Shown here in pieces: positions 8,464 through 18,152 of a DNA stretch of 26,763 bases. The position numbers and the translations under genes are program-made. Origin of the DNA: an uncultured Halioglobus sp. (GTDB lineage Bacteria; Pseudomonadota; Gammaproteobacteria; Pseudomonadales; Halieaceae); contig CAJQQW010000294.1 in assembly GCA_905480565.1 (NCBI GenBank), positions 1-26,763 on the forward strand. The letters are read 5' to 3'. How positions within the stretch are numbered: the first letter of the stretch is position 1; each line of letters opens with the position of its first letter. The notes under the pieces are model-generated. The model was not told where the DNA came from and searched no databases. It saw only the letters and a program-made list of their open reading frames with translations.

Positions 8464-8872
8464 GTCAGATTACCTTTTTGAAAGAATTGATATTCGTATT
8501 GTTTACCCTAACAAAACCTGCCCGGTACTTACCTGATACCCGGATAGAGACATACACTCCAGACCTAATGCGTCGTCAATAATAGGGAATGATCGCAAGT
8601 CTATAATTGTGAATCTACGAGAAGCAAGTGCGAAATCTAAGCTGGCACATAATACGCGATAAATTAAGGAGTATTTTTCTGGCAACCGTCGCGAGTCAAA
8701 CTGGGGTACCGCTGTTCACACATACAGCATGACACCGGAATCTATACCCTGCCACTAGATCGCTGCCAGCGAATCGGAGTATTGCCATGATAGATACCGG
8801 GTGTGGGACAGCAGATCTTGGGGCATGCTACAGTGCGACCTGGAAATTTTTATACTAGCGGAGCAACCAACG
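8464..8872. other. Intergenic region between divergent genes
   Basis: These 409 bases separate the divergent DUF3313-like and CoA-transferase genes and should hold both promoters. For the minus gene, TTGTTA then 16 bases then TATCAA (about 8486-8513) is a weak candidate. For the plus gene, TATACT at 8851-8856 is a possible -10 without a good -35. A 60-codon minus-strand reading frame inside (8503-8685) shows no recognisable feature and I do not call it. I see no RNA gene or repeat. Confidence 0.4.
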
Positions 8873-10075
8873 ATGGAAGAGGCAAGACCTAATGATACCC
8901 GTGGTCCTTGCGCGGGCTACACCGTCTTGGAGTTCGGCACTATGGTGTCGGGACCGATGGCGGGACAAAATCTTGGCGACCTGGGCGCTAATGTCATTAA
9001 AGTAGAACCCATCATGGGAGACACGGCGCGCTGGACCGGCCCACCCGAACGGGATGGTATTAACGGTTTTTTTTCGCAGTTTAATCGCAACAAGCGCGCC
9101 ATCTGCGTCGATATGAAATCTCAGGAAGGAATTGATATTGTTCGTAAACTTGCTCTCAGCGCCGATGTAATTATCTGCAACTATCGTCCTGGTGTCGCAG
9201 ATCGTCTCGGCTTTGGTTACGAGAGCCTTCGGGAGCAGAATCCTGGGCTAATATTTGTACTGGTGTCGGGATTTGGCCCGGATGGGCCCTACTGCGAACA
9301 ACCCGCTTACGACCTCGTGGTGCAGGGCATGACAGGTACAATGCCGACACAGGGAAACGCGGGGCCGCCACAGATGATCCGCAGTGTGATTGCTGACAAA
9401 ACCGCAGCGATTACTGCAGCCTCTGCCGCCCTCGCCGCACTGCTGGCAAGAGAGCGCAACGGCGGAGCAGGCCAAATGGTGCACGTTCCTATGATTAACG
9501 CCTATGCGCAGATTGCGCTCCCGGATATCCTGACCGGTGAAACCTTTCGTCCGGTGAAACCGGCAGAGAAGTTTCTCCCGGATATTTTTCACGTCTGGAC
9601 TTGCAAGGACGGCTACCTCGTAGGAATGCCCATAGAGGATAAGCAGTATGCCAATCTCTGCAAGGCTCTTGGCCGCGAGGATCTGGCTAGAGACGAACGA
9701 TTCGCGCAGCTGGGCGACCGGCTCAAAAATATCAATGAAATGATCACCCTGCTCGATATCGAATTCAGCAACCGGCCGTGGCGGGAAACACTCGCCTCAC
9801 TGAAGGAATACGACGTGCCTTTTGCACCAGTTTATAATGTCGAAGATTTCATGGAGGATCCTCAGGTGCAACACAACCGCACCGTATTCGATGCTGACGA
9901 TCCGAGAGGCGGCACAACTCGATTTATCCGCTATCCAGGAGTTTTCGAAAAAACACCAGCTACTCTCCGACGCCATCCACCTCGGTACGGTCAACATACA
10001 GATGAAATTCTTTCTGAAGCGGGCTACAGCGAGAAAGATATTGAAGCACTGCGCCAGTCGCAGGCGGTGGCATAG
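8873..10075 (+). CDS. Family III (CaiB/BaiF-type) CoA-transferase
   Basis: The 400-residue protein has the family III CoA-transferase layout. VLEFGTMVSGPMAGQ and LGDLGANVIKVEP open the Rossmann-like part, ICNYRPGVADRLG follows, and the catalytic Asp is Asp147 in AYDLVVQGMTG. The family moves CoA between carboxylic acids through an Asp-anhydride/thioester intermediate, in carnitine, oxalate, bile acid and aromatic acid metabolism. The ATG at 8873, with GCGGAG nine bases upstream, gives the normal N-terminus. An in-frame ATG at 8801 would add 24 residues unlike the family. The MDR gene starts two bases after the stop, so both form an operon. It probably activates or recycles an acid feeding the acyl-CoA enzymes nearby; the substrate is not known. 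Confidence 0.9.
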   Translation: MEEARPNDTRGPCAGYTVLEFGTMVSGPMAGQNLGDLGANVIKVEPIMGDTARWTGPPERDGINGFFSQFNRNKRAICVDMKSQEGIDIVRKLALSADVIICNYRPGVADRLGFGYESLREQNPGLIFVLVSGFGPDGPYCEQPAYDLVVQGMTGTMPTQGNAGPPQMIRSVIADKTAAITAASAALAALLARERNGGAGQMVHVPMINAYAQIALPDILTGETFRPVKPAEKFLPDIFHVWTCKDGYLVGMPIEDKQYANLCKALGREDLARDERFAQLGDRLKNINEMITLLDIEFSNRPWRETLASLKEYDVPFAPVYNVEDFMEDPQVQHNRTVFDADDPRGGTTRFIRYPGVFEKTPATLRRHPPRYGQHTDEILSEAGYSEKDIEALRQSQAVA

Positions 10076-10077
10076 TC

Positions 10078-11079
10078 ATGCGCGCATGGCGGGTGAATCA
10101 CTTTGGCGATCCTGCCGACGTGCTTACGATGGAAGAAAATGTAAGCGCTGTAAAACCAGGCCGGGATCAACTTAAAATCACGGTAGAGGTCGCCGGACTA
10201 GGGCTGCCGGACGTCCTTATGTGCCGCAATAACTATCCCTTTGTGCCTCCCCTACCTTTCACGCCCTCACAGGAAGCCACGGGCACTGTAACCGAGGTAG
10301 GCGAGAACGTGGATAGCGCACTGCTGGGTACGCGCGTAATGGGCCCCACCGCTTTTCAATTTGGCCATGGCGGTTTAGCAGAAGAGTGCTTGCTAATAGC
10401 ACCCATGGCATTTCCGGTGCCTGACACCATGAGCGGCGAGGAAGCAGCGGGATTATTTATTCCTTTTCAAACGGCCTGGGTGGGACTGGTGCATCGAGCA
10501 CAGATGCGTAGTAGCGATACGGTACTGGTACTTGGCGCCTCCGGTAGCTCTGGCAGTGCGGCCGTTCAGCTTGCAAAAGCAAAGGGCGCGAGCGTCATTG
10601 CGGTGGCTGGCGGAGAGAGCAAGGCCGCTTTTTGCAAACGCCTTGGTGCCGATGCGGTGATAGATTATCGTTGTGAAGACATCGCCAAAAAAACACTGGA
10701 ACACACCAATGGCGTCGGCGCTTCTGTTGTCTATGACCCTGTCGGCGGCAAAGCCGGACGAGCAGGATTCTCCGCAACAGCGTTTGAGGGTCGATTTGTC
10801 ATCATCGGCTATGCCAGTGGTGAATGGCCAGCCATCACATTGCCAGAAACCCTGCCAAAAAATATTTCGCTGCTTGGTGCAATGCCGGTCGGCTATTCGC
10901 CTGAGTTCATGGCAGGCATTCACGACGACCTGTTATCGCATTGGGAGAATGGTGATCTCAAAATCGTCGGCAATCGAACGTTCAATTTTGAAGAAGGTGG
11001 CCAGGCGATAGAACATATCGCAGCAGGCCGAGTAGAAGGCAAGATTGTCGTGCGTATCCAGCCTCACCCGCAAGTATGA
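10078..11079 (+). CDS. Zinc-free MDR oxidoreductase, quinone oxidoreductase type
   Basis: The 333-residue medium-chain dehydrogenase/reductase has an N-terminal GroES-like domain (SQEATGTVTEVG at 64-75) and a Rossmann domain with the nucleotide motif GASGSSG at 153-159. The structural-zinc Cys cluster is absent, as in NADPH:quinone oxidoreductases and acryloyl/crotonyl-CoA reductase relatives. It starts two bases after the CoA-transferase stop, so it is co-transcribed. This suggests NADPH-dependent reduction of an enone or enoyl-CoA in the same pathway. Its stop directly abuts the stop of the convergent solute-binding gene (11079/11080). Confidence 0.88.
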   Translation: MRAWRVNHFGDPADVLTMEENVSAVKPGRDQLKITVEVAGLGLPDVLMCRNNYPFVPPLPFTPSQEATGTVTEVGENVDSALLGTRVMGPTAFQFGHGGLAEECLLIAPMAFPVPDTMSGEEAAGLFIPFQTAWVGLVHRAQMRSSDTVLVLGASGSSGSAAVQLAKAKGASVIAVAGGESKAAFCKRLGADAVIDYRCEDIAKKTLEHTNGVGASVVYDPVGGKAGRAGFSATAFEGRFVIIGYASGEWPAITLPETLPKNISLLGAMPVGYSPEFMAGIHDDLLSHWENGDLKIVGNRTFNFEEGGQAIEHIAAGRVEGKIVVRIQPHPQV

Positions 11080-11916
11080 CTATTCGTTAGTCGGATCGGC
11101 AGCGGCGGCTATCCAGTCATCATTCTCAAGCCAACGCTTACGCAGAGCACTGGTCAGGCCGGTTTTTTCAAACGCAGTTAAGAAATTTCTGACAAGGTTG
11201 GCGAATTGGGCGTCATTCCCGGGAATAGCAATTCCAATCGGCTCCACAGCGATCGGTGGTTCGATAATTCCCAGCCCGGCCTCGGGGTTGCGCAGCATCG
11301 CCAATTTCAAAATAGGAATATCAGCAACCATGGCGTCGATCTTTCCCGAAAGAAGCTCCTGTATACCCTCGTTATAGTATTTAATAGCGTAAAGAGACGC
11401 CTCTGGCAGGTTTTGCTCTACAAAAAGAGCGCTCGTGGAGTTCTCCAGTGCCACCACCCGGACCTCTGGATGATTAAATTCTGCCGTCGAAATCTCGGCT
11501 TCCTTGACCCTTGCCGTTGTGAGCAAAGACTTGGCTGACAGCGTATAAGGACCAATAAAAGTCACTTTACTGGCACGCTGAGGCGTTATCGCAACGCCCG
11601 ACATCACCATATCCACTCGTCCCTGTTCCAGGGCGGTCAATAATTCGCCAAAAGGTATCGCAACAATCTTCAATTCGAGGTTCATGGCAACAGCCATGGC
11701 CCGGGCGAGTTCAACGTCAAAACCAACGACCGACCCTGTCCTGCTACGAAAAGTAAAAGGTGGCTGATCCGCCGACATACCGACCCGCAATATGTCATTC
11801 GCTATCACTTCGGACAGTACCGGACTCTCTGCTACAGCTGCTACAGGCAACAGAGCCGCAATCAGGACCAAAAAGAGACCGGCCAGTAAGCCGCGCTGTT
11901 TTAGAGAATTGTGCAT
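11080..11916 (-). CDS. Family 3 extracellular solute-binding protein
   Basis: The 278-residue protein has a clear signal peptide (residues 1-29, cleavage AVA-ES). The mature part begins ILRVGMSADQPPFTF, followed by VVGFDVELARAMAVAM and GRVDMVMSGVAITPQRASKV, which is the type 2 periplasmic fold used for polar amino acids and similar ligands. The Arg in ITPQRA is the usual ligand-carboxylate contact. No permease or ATPase gene is next to it. It is therefore an orphan binding protein, or serves a transporter or sensor encoded elsewhere. Confidence 0.85.
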   Translation of the reverse strand: MHNSLKQRGLLAGLFLVLIAALLPVAAVAESPVLSEVIANDILRVGMSADQPPFTFRSRTGSVVGFDVELARAMAVAMNLELKIVAIPFGELLTALEQGRVDMVMSGVAITPQRASKVTFIGPYTLSAKSLLTTARVKEAEISTAEFNHPEVRVVALENSTSALFVEQNLPEASLYAIKYYNEGIQELLSGKIDAMVADIPILKLAMLRNPEAGLGIIEPPIAVEPIGIAIPGNDAQFANLVRNFLTAFEKTGLTSALRKRWLENDDWIAAAADPTNE

Positions 11917-12082
11917 GAATGATCCGGTTATTACGTAAGGGTATGTGGGTGATGTTCAGTATATGAGGCTTGCCGGGTGTTTGCCACATCAGGCTATTGT
12001 GCAGTAGGAGACGAAGCGGAAAAGCACGAGAACATCAGCTATTATTACCCTCTCCGTCACGCAGATGCTATTCTTAGCACCC

Positions 12083-13516
12083 ATGACTCGCATCTTTTTT
12101 ATAATGCTCGTAGTGCTTATTGCCTCGCCGCTATCTGTGGCAAATCAAAGCGATAAGCTGCCCGGTTTTGGCGAGGGAAACTCCGTATCCCTCAACCAGG
12201 AATACTTTCTCGGCCGTGCCTGGCTCATGTCATTTCGCCGACAAGCGCCTATTCTTGAGGACCCTGTTTTACAGGAATATATCGAGAACTTGATTTTTCG
12301 TCTTGCGGCGAGCAGCCAGCTTCGGGAACGGCGTCTAGAGGTCGTACTGGTCGAGAACAAGACAATCAACGCGTTTGCCGTTCCGGGCGGCATCGTGGGC
12401 ATTCACAGCGGGTTGATCTCTCAGGCCCAGAACGAGGCGCAATTCACCTCTGTACTAACCCATGAATTAGCACACCTGAGTCAACGGCATTTCGCGCGCG
12501 GCCTTGAGGCGCAGAAAAAATCCTCCGCAGCATCGATTGCCGGACTGCTGGGGGGACTGGTCATGATCGCTGCTGGCGCCGCAGATGCCGGAATAGCCTC
12601 AGTCATGGGCGGCCAGGCCGCAGCACAAAACAGCCAGCTAAGTTACAGCCGCCAGTTTGAAAAGGAAGCAGATCGCGTTGGTATGCAGAATCAGGTCAAT
12701 GCTGGACTCGATCCCGGAGGTGCGGCAGGCATGTTTACGGTCATGCAGAAGGAGTCTCGTAATTACGGATCACGACCGCCCGAGTTTTTGCTTACACACC
12801 CTCTGACGGAAAGCCGCATTGCCGATGCAAAAAACCGCTCGGCCACCTACCCCAGGCGTATCTACGAGGACAACCCGACCTTTCAGCTTATGCGGGCAAG
12901 GGTGGATTTGAGCTTCATAAACGACAAACAGGAGGCCACCGCTGAATTTCGCAGGCGCCGGGCACAGGGAGGCCGCAATGCAGTGGCCGCACAGTATGGA
13001 TTGATACTGGCATTGACCGAGAATGGTAATTTGACCGAGGCTCGCGAGTTACTCAAACCCATGCGAGAGTTCGCTCCGAATAATATCATTTACGGCCTTG
13101 CCGAGGCGGACATCAACATCGCCGCAAAAGATTACGAGGCCGCTATTGCGCAACTGAGTTCCATGTTATCGCTCTCGCCCGGTAATCATCCGATTACCAT
13201 GTCACTGGGCAAAGCCTACTTTGAAAGCGGTTATTACAGCAAGGCAGACAAACTTTTGTCCCGGCACGCGAGACAGCACCCTTCAGATGTCAATCTCTGG
13301 TACCTGCTGGCCGAAGTACAAGGGAAAGGAGGCAATATTTTGGGACTTCACCAGTCGCGGGCAGAGTATTTTATGCTGAATGGGGCGATGAAGCAGGCCA
13401 TAGAACAACTCAACTACGCCCTGCCGCTGGCGACCAACGCAGTTACCATTGAGCGCATACACACACGGATAGCCTACTTCCACAATATTGATCGAGCTTT
13501 GAAGAACTTTGGCTAG
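12083..13516 (+). CDS. bepA: BepA-like M48 metalloprotease with TPR domain
   Basis: The protein has 477 residues from the ATG at 12083, against about 487 for E. coli BepA. A signal peptide (cleavage near SVA-NQ) sends it to the periplasm. The M48 domain carries HELAH at 127-131 and the third zinc ligand in FEKEADRVG. A downstream THPLTESRI contains the His that in BepA regulates the active site. The C-terminal half consists of TPR-like helices. BepA helps assemble LptD and other outer membrane proteins and degrades stalled forms. The usual bepA neighbours are absent. An in-frame ATG at 12065 adds six residues; neither start has a clear ribosome binding site, and the later one gives a better signal peptide. 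Confidence 0.82.
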   Translation: MTRIFFIMLVVLIASPLSVANQSDKLPGFGEGNSVSLNQEYFLGRAWLMSFRRQAPILEDPVLQEYIENLIFRLAASSQLRERRLEVVLVENKTINAFAVPGGIVGIHSGLISQAQNEAQFTSVLTHELAHLSQRHFARGLEAQKKSSAASIAGLLGGLVMIAAGAADAGIASVMGGQAAAQNSQLSYSRQFEKEADRVGMQNQVNAGLDPGGAAGMFTVMQKESRNYGSRPPEFLLTHPLTESRIADAKNRSATYPRRIYEDNPTFQLMRARVDLSFINDKQEATAEFRRRRAQGGRNAVAAQYGLILALTENGNLTEARELLKPMREFAPNNIIYGLAEADINIAAKDYEAAIAQLSSMLSLSPGNHPITMSLGKAYFESGYYSKADKLLSRHARQHPSDVNLWYLLAEVQGKGGNILGLHQSRAEYFMLNGAMKQAIEQLNYALPLATNAVTIERIHTRIAYFHNIDRALKNFG

Positions 13517-13731
13517 GGATGGGCTGGAGAAGATTGACATCAAGCGCAGATACGCTGCTGCGCGACGCAGCCATAGGTGAGGCACTTCCTGGCTGAAATA
13601 GGAAGCAGGAATGGAAGACTTGTGTAAATATTCCGTCACCGCGCTAACAAAAGAAGATAGCAGAGCTGTGCCAGTATCATCTGAATATTTTTTGTAGAAC
13701 AAAATACTCCTGTAGCAGAGAGGGATAACTA

Positions 13732-14733
13732 GTGGAGCTTGGACTATCACCCGACCAGACCCATGCAGACTTCACCGAAATGCTTGAGCAGGGCGTCATG
13801 GCAGAATCATGCGGCTTCGCAGCTCTGTGGGTACACGAGCATCACTCCGCCGCCATGATGTATCCTGATCCACTCATGGCACTCGCCGCGCTAGCACCTG
13901 TTACCGGCTCCATCAAGCTCGGCACCAGCATGCTTTTGCTGCCTATTCATCACCCTGTGCGCATGGCGCAGTCAACTGCCATGCTTGATGTCTTGTCCGG
14001 GGGGCGCGTTCTGCTTGGCATATCCAACGGCTACTCAGCAACAGACCTGGCTGCCTTCGGCGTGACTGGAAAGCATCGGGGCAGACGTCTACAGCAAGGT
14101 CTGGAACTGGCTCGCCAACTGTGGAGCGGAAAGCCCGTGACCGCCATAGGCGATGGATTCGAGCTGAATGATTTTGTCATGTTCCCGCCAACCGTCCAGC
14201 AAGGCGGGCCACCCATTTATCTCGGAGGGCATGCAGACGTTGCCATAAAGCGGGCCGCCACACATGGAGACGGCTACTTTCTTAGCGCGACAGCTGGCTT
14301 ACCTCAGCTAAAATCTCTGATCGAAAAATACCAGTCTTACCTTAATAGCGTGAGCCCCTTTGAAGGCGTATGGCTGAATCGTGTGACCTGCGTCGTAGAA
14401 AACAACAAGCAAAAGGAGGTGGCACGAGCGTTTTTTGCCGAGGCACTGATAGCACTGTACGCCAGCTGGGGGCACAGTAACGTGACTGGTCTCTCAGAGC
14501 GGCAACGCAGTATCGACGACATATGCCGCAATAATCTTATTGTTGGCGAAGCCGACGAGTGCTTGGAACAAATTGCGCAATACCAGTCACTTGGCGTAAC
14601 GCATATCGCTTGTCTGACGAGCTTTGGTGGACCACCAACAGAGGTGTCGCGCCGTTCGATCAATCTACTTGGTAAACATGTGATTCCAAATTTAAGTAGA
14701 GGCGAGATCGACTCAGCGAACAGTCCCGGCTAG
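13732..14733 (+). CDS. LLM-class flavin-dependent oxidoreductase
   Basis: The 333-residue luciferase-like protein has LWVHEHH at about 28-34, GTSMLLLPIHHPVRMAQ near 63-80, LSGGRVLLGISNGY near 90-103 and PPIYLGGHAD near 160-170, all typical of the fold. The start is GTG with GAGAGGG about eight bases upstream. An in-frame TAA at 13726-13728 excludes any earlier start. It is not closely related in sequence to the LLM protein at 4179-5207. It is a monocistronic gene convergent with the DUF3604 gene (four-base gap). FMN is the likely cofactor; the substrate is unknown. Confidence 0.85.
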   Translation: MELGLSPDQTHADFTEMLEQGVMAESCGFAALWVHEHHSAAMMYPDPLMALAALAPVTGSIKLGTSMLLLPIHHPVRMAQSTAMLDVLSGGRVLLGISNGYSATDLAAFGVTGKHRGRRLQQGLELARQLWSGKPVTAIGDGFELNDFVMFPPTVQQGGPPIYLGGHADVAIKRAATHGDGYFLSATAGLPQLKSLIEKYQSYLNSVSPFEGVWLNRVTCVVENNKQKEVARAFFAEALIALYASWGHSNVTGLSERQRSIDDICRNNLIVGEADECLEQIAQYQSLGVTHIACLTSFGGPPTEVSRRSINLLGKHVIPNLSRGEIDSANSPG

Positions 14734-14737
14734 CTAG

Positions 14738-16762
14738 TCAGCCTGGCTTCGCGACCATTGCACCGTCTACAGGCTTGCGCACCCAGATGGGGGAACTCCA
14801 GGCCCTTTCCTGCAGCGTGGCAGGGAGGTCAGGCCGCGGCTCGACACCTTCGCGGAGCGCATCCCAGGTCGACCAGCGGCATGTTGGATTCTCCAGAACG
14901 CGTAAATAATAAAACGCATCCTCAGCGTCACTGTATTCCGGATCCTGCCAAAGAGCTAACAGTTCAGGATCACCCACATCGCCGCGTGTAGAGCAATCTG
15001 CCAGATTTACTCTCGCACCGTTATCAGGGCAGCGATAGGTGTCAGCGCTTGGAGACAGCCCATCCGAGCAGGCCACGTCATACACTTTTTCCGCTGGCTC
15101 TCCGTTTTGGATGAAGCCCTTGACCACCTGCAGGCGTTGCAACGGCGTTCCTCTGGGATCGCCTGCCGCCCATAGCAAAAAGCTTGGCACGTCTGCGGTT
15201 GCGTGCAATTCGCTTCCCATGGGAACACCTCGCTCGTAAGCCTGGCCGATCAGATCGTCGGCATCCAGCATGGCCGAGTCAAAGTTATTCCCGGCAAAGA
15301 ACCGCACCTTGATTCTTGGGCCGGACGTCGCAAAGGTCTCTTTACGGCGAAATGCATCATATATCGATTCCCGCGTATTCTCTTCCGCCCAGACACCGGC
15401 GATCCCGGAGGCACTCCAGGTTTCAAATCCACTGCCGGCAACATACTCGCGACCCTCGACTTCCTTGAGATTGCCGGGCGCGACCAATTTTAGTACCGCA
15501 CCGTACAAAAACGATGCAGGAACCGAACCCCGCCCTATGGGCTCACCATCGAGGATGCCAGCCTTGGAAAAAAAACTGGATTCGTCATCGGTAGTAGCGG
15601 CCACATGGGTATCAGTTGCAGCGACAAAACCGAATTGAAATGGATTAGTAATGCCTTGTTGCTCCAATAGCAGGCCATTCTGTAATGCCTGTCTTATATA
15701 GCTGCCATCGGGCGCGCTGGGAAGATTGGTGCCTACACGCAACTTATAGATCTCGAAGTCTGCCCACTCGTCATTGGGAGACAACAACGGGTGGGTATCA
15801 GAAGTACCCTTAATCTGCGTAATCTCAACTAGCGGCTCGTTGCGCAAACGCTGACGAACATAATTATCATCGAAAGGATTACCGGCCCAATCCACCAGTT
15901 TAAACATTTGGCCATTCGAACCGTTGGAGTTATGAGGAATAGCCAGGCTCTCAATACCCTGGTCGCGCAGGTTGTCCATCCAGTCCCACAATCCTTCTGG
16001 GTTTAACGAGTTCAAGCGCGAAAATGGCAGAGCGGGTAACTTATCGCTGCCGCGGAAAATCACGTTGCGATGCAGATTACCGCGGTCATCTGAGCTTGTC
16101 GTATATTCGTAACCAACGAAGGTAGTAAATCTTCCCGGGGCGTTGTAAAGGTCCGCGGCTTCCACGATATCTTGCCACGCTCGCCGGCCAATATCATTCA
16201 CCAGGTCTTCATTGATAGTCCCTGCTTGTATCCCCTCCAGAGTATCAGGAACGAAGCCGGCAAAGTTGCCCACCCTTTGCAACACACTATCGACTCCCAT
16301 ATTTGAGGGATGATTCATATCATGCACCGACTCTGCCACGCCATATTCAGAAAACTCCGTGGATGTATCCGCAGCCTCTTTCACCAGCCCAAGAAACATC
16401 GCGTGATCGGTGACTGCATAAAAATCGAGTGGCGTACGTAGCTGTATCTGATATCCGCTTGGGTGTTGTATGGCCTCGCCCTGAGCGAAACGATAAGCAT
16501 CATAAGGAGTCGCCGTCGTACCGAAAGAATAAGCATCAAAGGAATATTCGGTGTGCACATGCAAATCACCGAAATAGGCGTTGCGGCCCGTATTGAGTGG
16601 AGCAGGCGTGCGATCCAAAATATCGAGCACAGGCTTAAGCTGCTGATTTTCATTACTGCCAACTCTCCCAGCGAAATCATTGGCTTCATCGGAAAGAGAC
16701 CTGTCACCACAGGCGGGCAGTAACAAAAAAAGCGCGAAGGCGATTACAAGGCTGCGGCTCAT
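14738..16762 (-). CDS. DUF3604 lipoprotein
   Basis: The 674-residue protein has a lipoprotein signal (LLPAC, lipidated Cys18), so it is likely anchored in the outer membrane. The main domain is DUF3604. It opens with YFGDLHVHTEYSFDAY, a HxH metal site as in PHP-type phosphoesterases, then YAVTDHAMFLG, and later IPHNSNGSNG and AATDTHV, which supply further His/Asp ligands. It ends with QERAWSSPIWV. DUF3604 proteins are thought to be metal-dependent hydrolases, but no reaction is established to my knowledge. The start has GAGGA six bases upstream. A second DUF3604 C-terminus lies at 1-171, next to sulfatase genes, so this genome carries at least two. Confidence 0.88.
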   Translation of the reverse strand: MSRSLVIAFALFLLLPACGDRSLSDEANDFAGRVGSNENQQLKPVLDILDRTPAPLNTGRNAYFGDLHVHTEYSFDAYSFGTTATPYDAYRFAQGEAIQHPSGYQIQLRTPLDFYAVTDHAMFLGLVKEAADTSTEFSEYGVAESVHDMNHPSNMGVDSVLQRVGNFAGFVPDTLEGIQAGTINEDLVNDIGRRAWQDIVEAADLYNAPGRFTTFVGYEYTTSSDDRGNLHRNVIFRGSDKLPALPFSRLNSLNPEGLWDWMDNLRDQGIESLAIPHNSNGSNGQMFKLVDWAGNPFDDNYVRQRLRNEPLVEITQIKGTSDTHPLLSPNDEWADFEIYKLRVGTNLPSAPDGSYIRQALQNGLLLEQQGITNPFQFGFVAATDTHVAATTDDESSFFSKAGILDGEPIGRGSVPASFLYGAVLKLVAPGNLKEVEGREYVAGSGFETWSASGIAGVWAEENTRESIYDAFRRKETFATSGPRIKVRFFAGNNFDSAMLDADDLIGQAYERGVPMGSELHATADVPSFLLWAAGDPRGTPLQRLQVVKGFIQNGEPAEKVYDVACSDGLSPSADTYRCPDNGARVNLADCSTRGDVGDPELLALWQDPEYSDAEDAFYYLRVLENPTCRWSTWDALREGVEPRPDLPATLQERAWSSPIWVRKPVDGAMVAKPG

Positions 16763-17043
16763 AGAATATCCTCGGGTGTTACAGGTAACTGAATACCGAT
16801 TAGGCTAAACTCGTTAGTAGAAAAGAAGATTCCGCGAGCGCTTATACCTACTATCTAAAATTGCGAGTCCCACGAAAACAACCGTCGATGAAAAAAAACT
16901 TTTATGTTCCCAATTCCACTACAACCACAGGTAGAAGTAAAGCCAGAACACCCCAATCCTATAGGTCCTGCTGACTGCGCAGGAATACGTCATAGTAACG
17001 CTGGCAACAAACAGAAACGGTCCGGGTAAATCCATATTCGTCG

Positions 17044-17805
17044 CTAGCGGTCTTTCCACTGCGGTGGGCGCTTCTCAATAAATGCATTAACCCCTTCCAA
17101 ACAATCTTCACTGGCAGATACAGACTCCAGTAAGCGATACTCGTGAGCGAGAGCATCCGTCAAGCTGACGTCAGGGCCGGTGAGTATCGCATCGCGAATA
17201 GCCCGCTGAGGTACTTGACTAAAAGCACAATATGGCTGGATAAAATCATGAGCGGCCTGCACCGCCGTGTCGGGCGCATCAAACAGACTATTGACAAGCC
17301 CTATAGATAGCGCTGCTTGCCCCGCTATAGACCGACCGCCCAACATCATCTCCTGCGCCCTCCCTGAGCCAATCAAGCGCGGCAAAAGGGCAGTGCCGCC
17401 GTACGCTGGCATAAGGCCGATCTTGATTTCGGGTAAACCAAGCTTGGCATCACGCTCAGCTACTCGAAAAGTACATGCCAAAGCCAGCTCAAGACCGCCA
17501 CCGAGGGCAAGGCCATTAATGGCAGCTATACTGAGCTTGGGGAATTCGAGCAGGCGTCTGATAAGCCGATGCACCTGGTCGATTCGGGCCCTGACATCAC
17601 CGGGTGGACTTTTTATATCCGAACCGGGACAAAAAGCGCGGCCCGCACCCGTCAGGATAACGGCTCGACTATCGTCTTTCTCTATCACATCGAGTTCAGT
17701 TTCGAGAATATTCAACATATCGCTGGTAATGGCATTTAAAGACTCAGGGCGGTTCATTGTGAGAACGGCACAATTGCCAATGGTAGTATGGGTGATTATG
17801 CTCAT
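17044..17805 (-). CDS. Enoyl-CoA hydratase with intact active site
   Basis: The 253-residue crotonase has both catalytic acids: Glu106 in ALGGGLELA and Glu126 in KLGLPEIKIG. The oxyanion-hole residues in RAFCPGSD and NGLALGGG are also present. True hydratase activity on an enoyl-CoA is therefore likely, unlike the two other crotonases in the window. The start has AGAGGT six bases upstream. It stands alone, with 281 bases to the DUF3604 gene downstream and a divergent SDR upstream. Confidence 0.9.
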   Translation of the reverse strand: MSIITHTTIGNCAVLTMNRPESLNAITSDMLNILETELDVIEKDDSRAVILTGAGRAFCPGSDIKSPPGDVRARIDQVHRLIRRLLEFPKLSIAAINGLALGGGLELALACTFRVAERDAKLGLPEIKIGLMPAYGGTALLPRLIGSGRAQEMMLGGRSIAGQAALSIGLVNSLFDAPDTAVQAAHDFIQPYCAFSQVPQRAIRDAILTGPDVSLTDALAHEYRLLESVSASEDCLEGVNAFIEKRPPQWKDR

Positions 17806-18152
17806 CTGTGTACCTCTATGACTATCTTATGATTATCAGTTTCAAGAGAAGATTCCGCGCCCTGTTTCGTCAGAAAGTTCCATCTATTCAACGATACTAT
17901 CACCAACAGGCTGCACTCTGGAGATAACAAGTAACCACGTCATAGGTATTTTTTGCAGCTCTGCTCGTCAGTTTGCGCAGCGCATCAACGACATTGCAGG
18001 ACGCCCCGCACCAACTACTTAACAGAGCCGACCGCGAGCGCTTATGCGATTAATCCACTTTGCGAAAACGAGAGGTTTGAATAGCTTATAAGGCATATCG
18101 TACACAAGTATGCTATTCACTATAGCGCCTAAAGAAATTCAGGAAAGTCATT
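17806..18152. other. Intergenic region between divergent genes
   Basis: These 347 bases lie between the divergent hydratase and SDR genes. They contain a 7-base perfect inverted repeat, GAATAGC (18079-18085) and GCTATTC (18112-18118), ahead of the SDR. Two short segments, 17847-17859 and 18032-18045, also occur joined in the gap at 16824-16845. No credible ORF or RNA gene is seen. Confidence 0.4.
18079..18118. repeat. Inverted repeat upstream of the SDR gene
   Basis: GAATAGC and its exact reverse complement GCTATTC are separated by 26 bases. They sit 34-74 bases ahead of the SDR start at 18153, a usual place for an operator. The arms are too far apart for a typical intrinsic hairpin. A chance origin is not excluded. 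Confidence 0.35.

Noticed and set aside
8503..8685. 60-codon frame in the gap upstream of the CoA-transferase
   Set aside because: No ribosome binding site, domain or signal is visible, and the frame overlaps the likely promoter region.
13600..13630. Hairpin CTTCCT...AGGAAG after the protease gene as a terminator
   Set aside because: No T-run follows the stem in either direction.
13283..13750. 155-codon minus frame across the end of the protease gene and the following gap
   Set aside because: Most of it lies antisense to the clear TPR region of the BepA-like gene and it has no recognisable domain.
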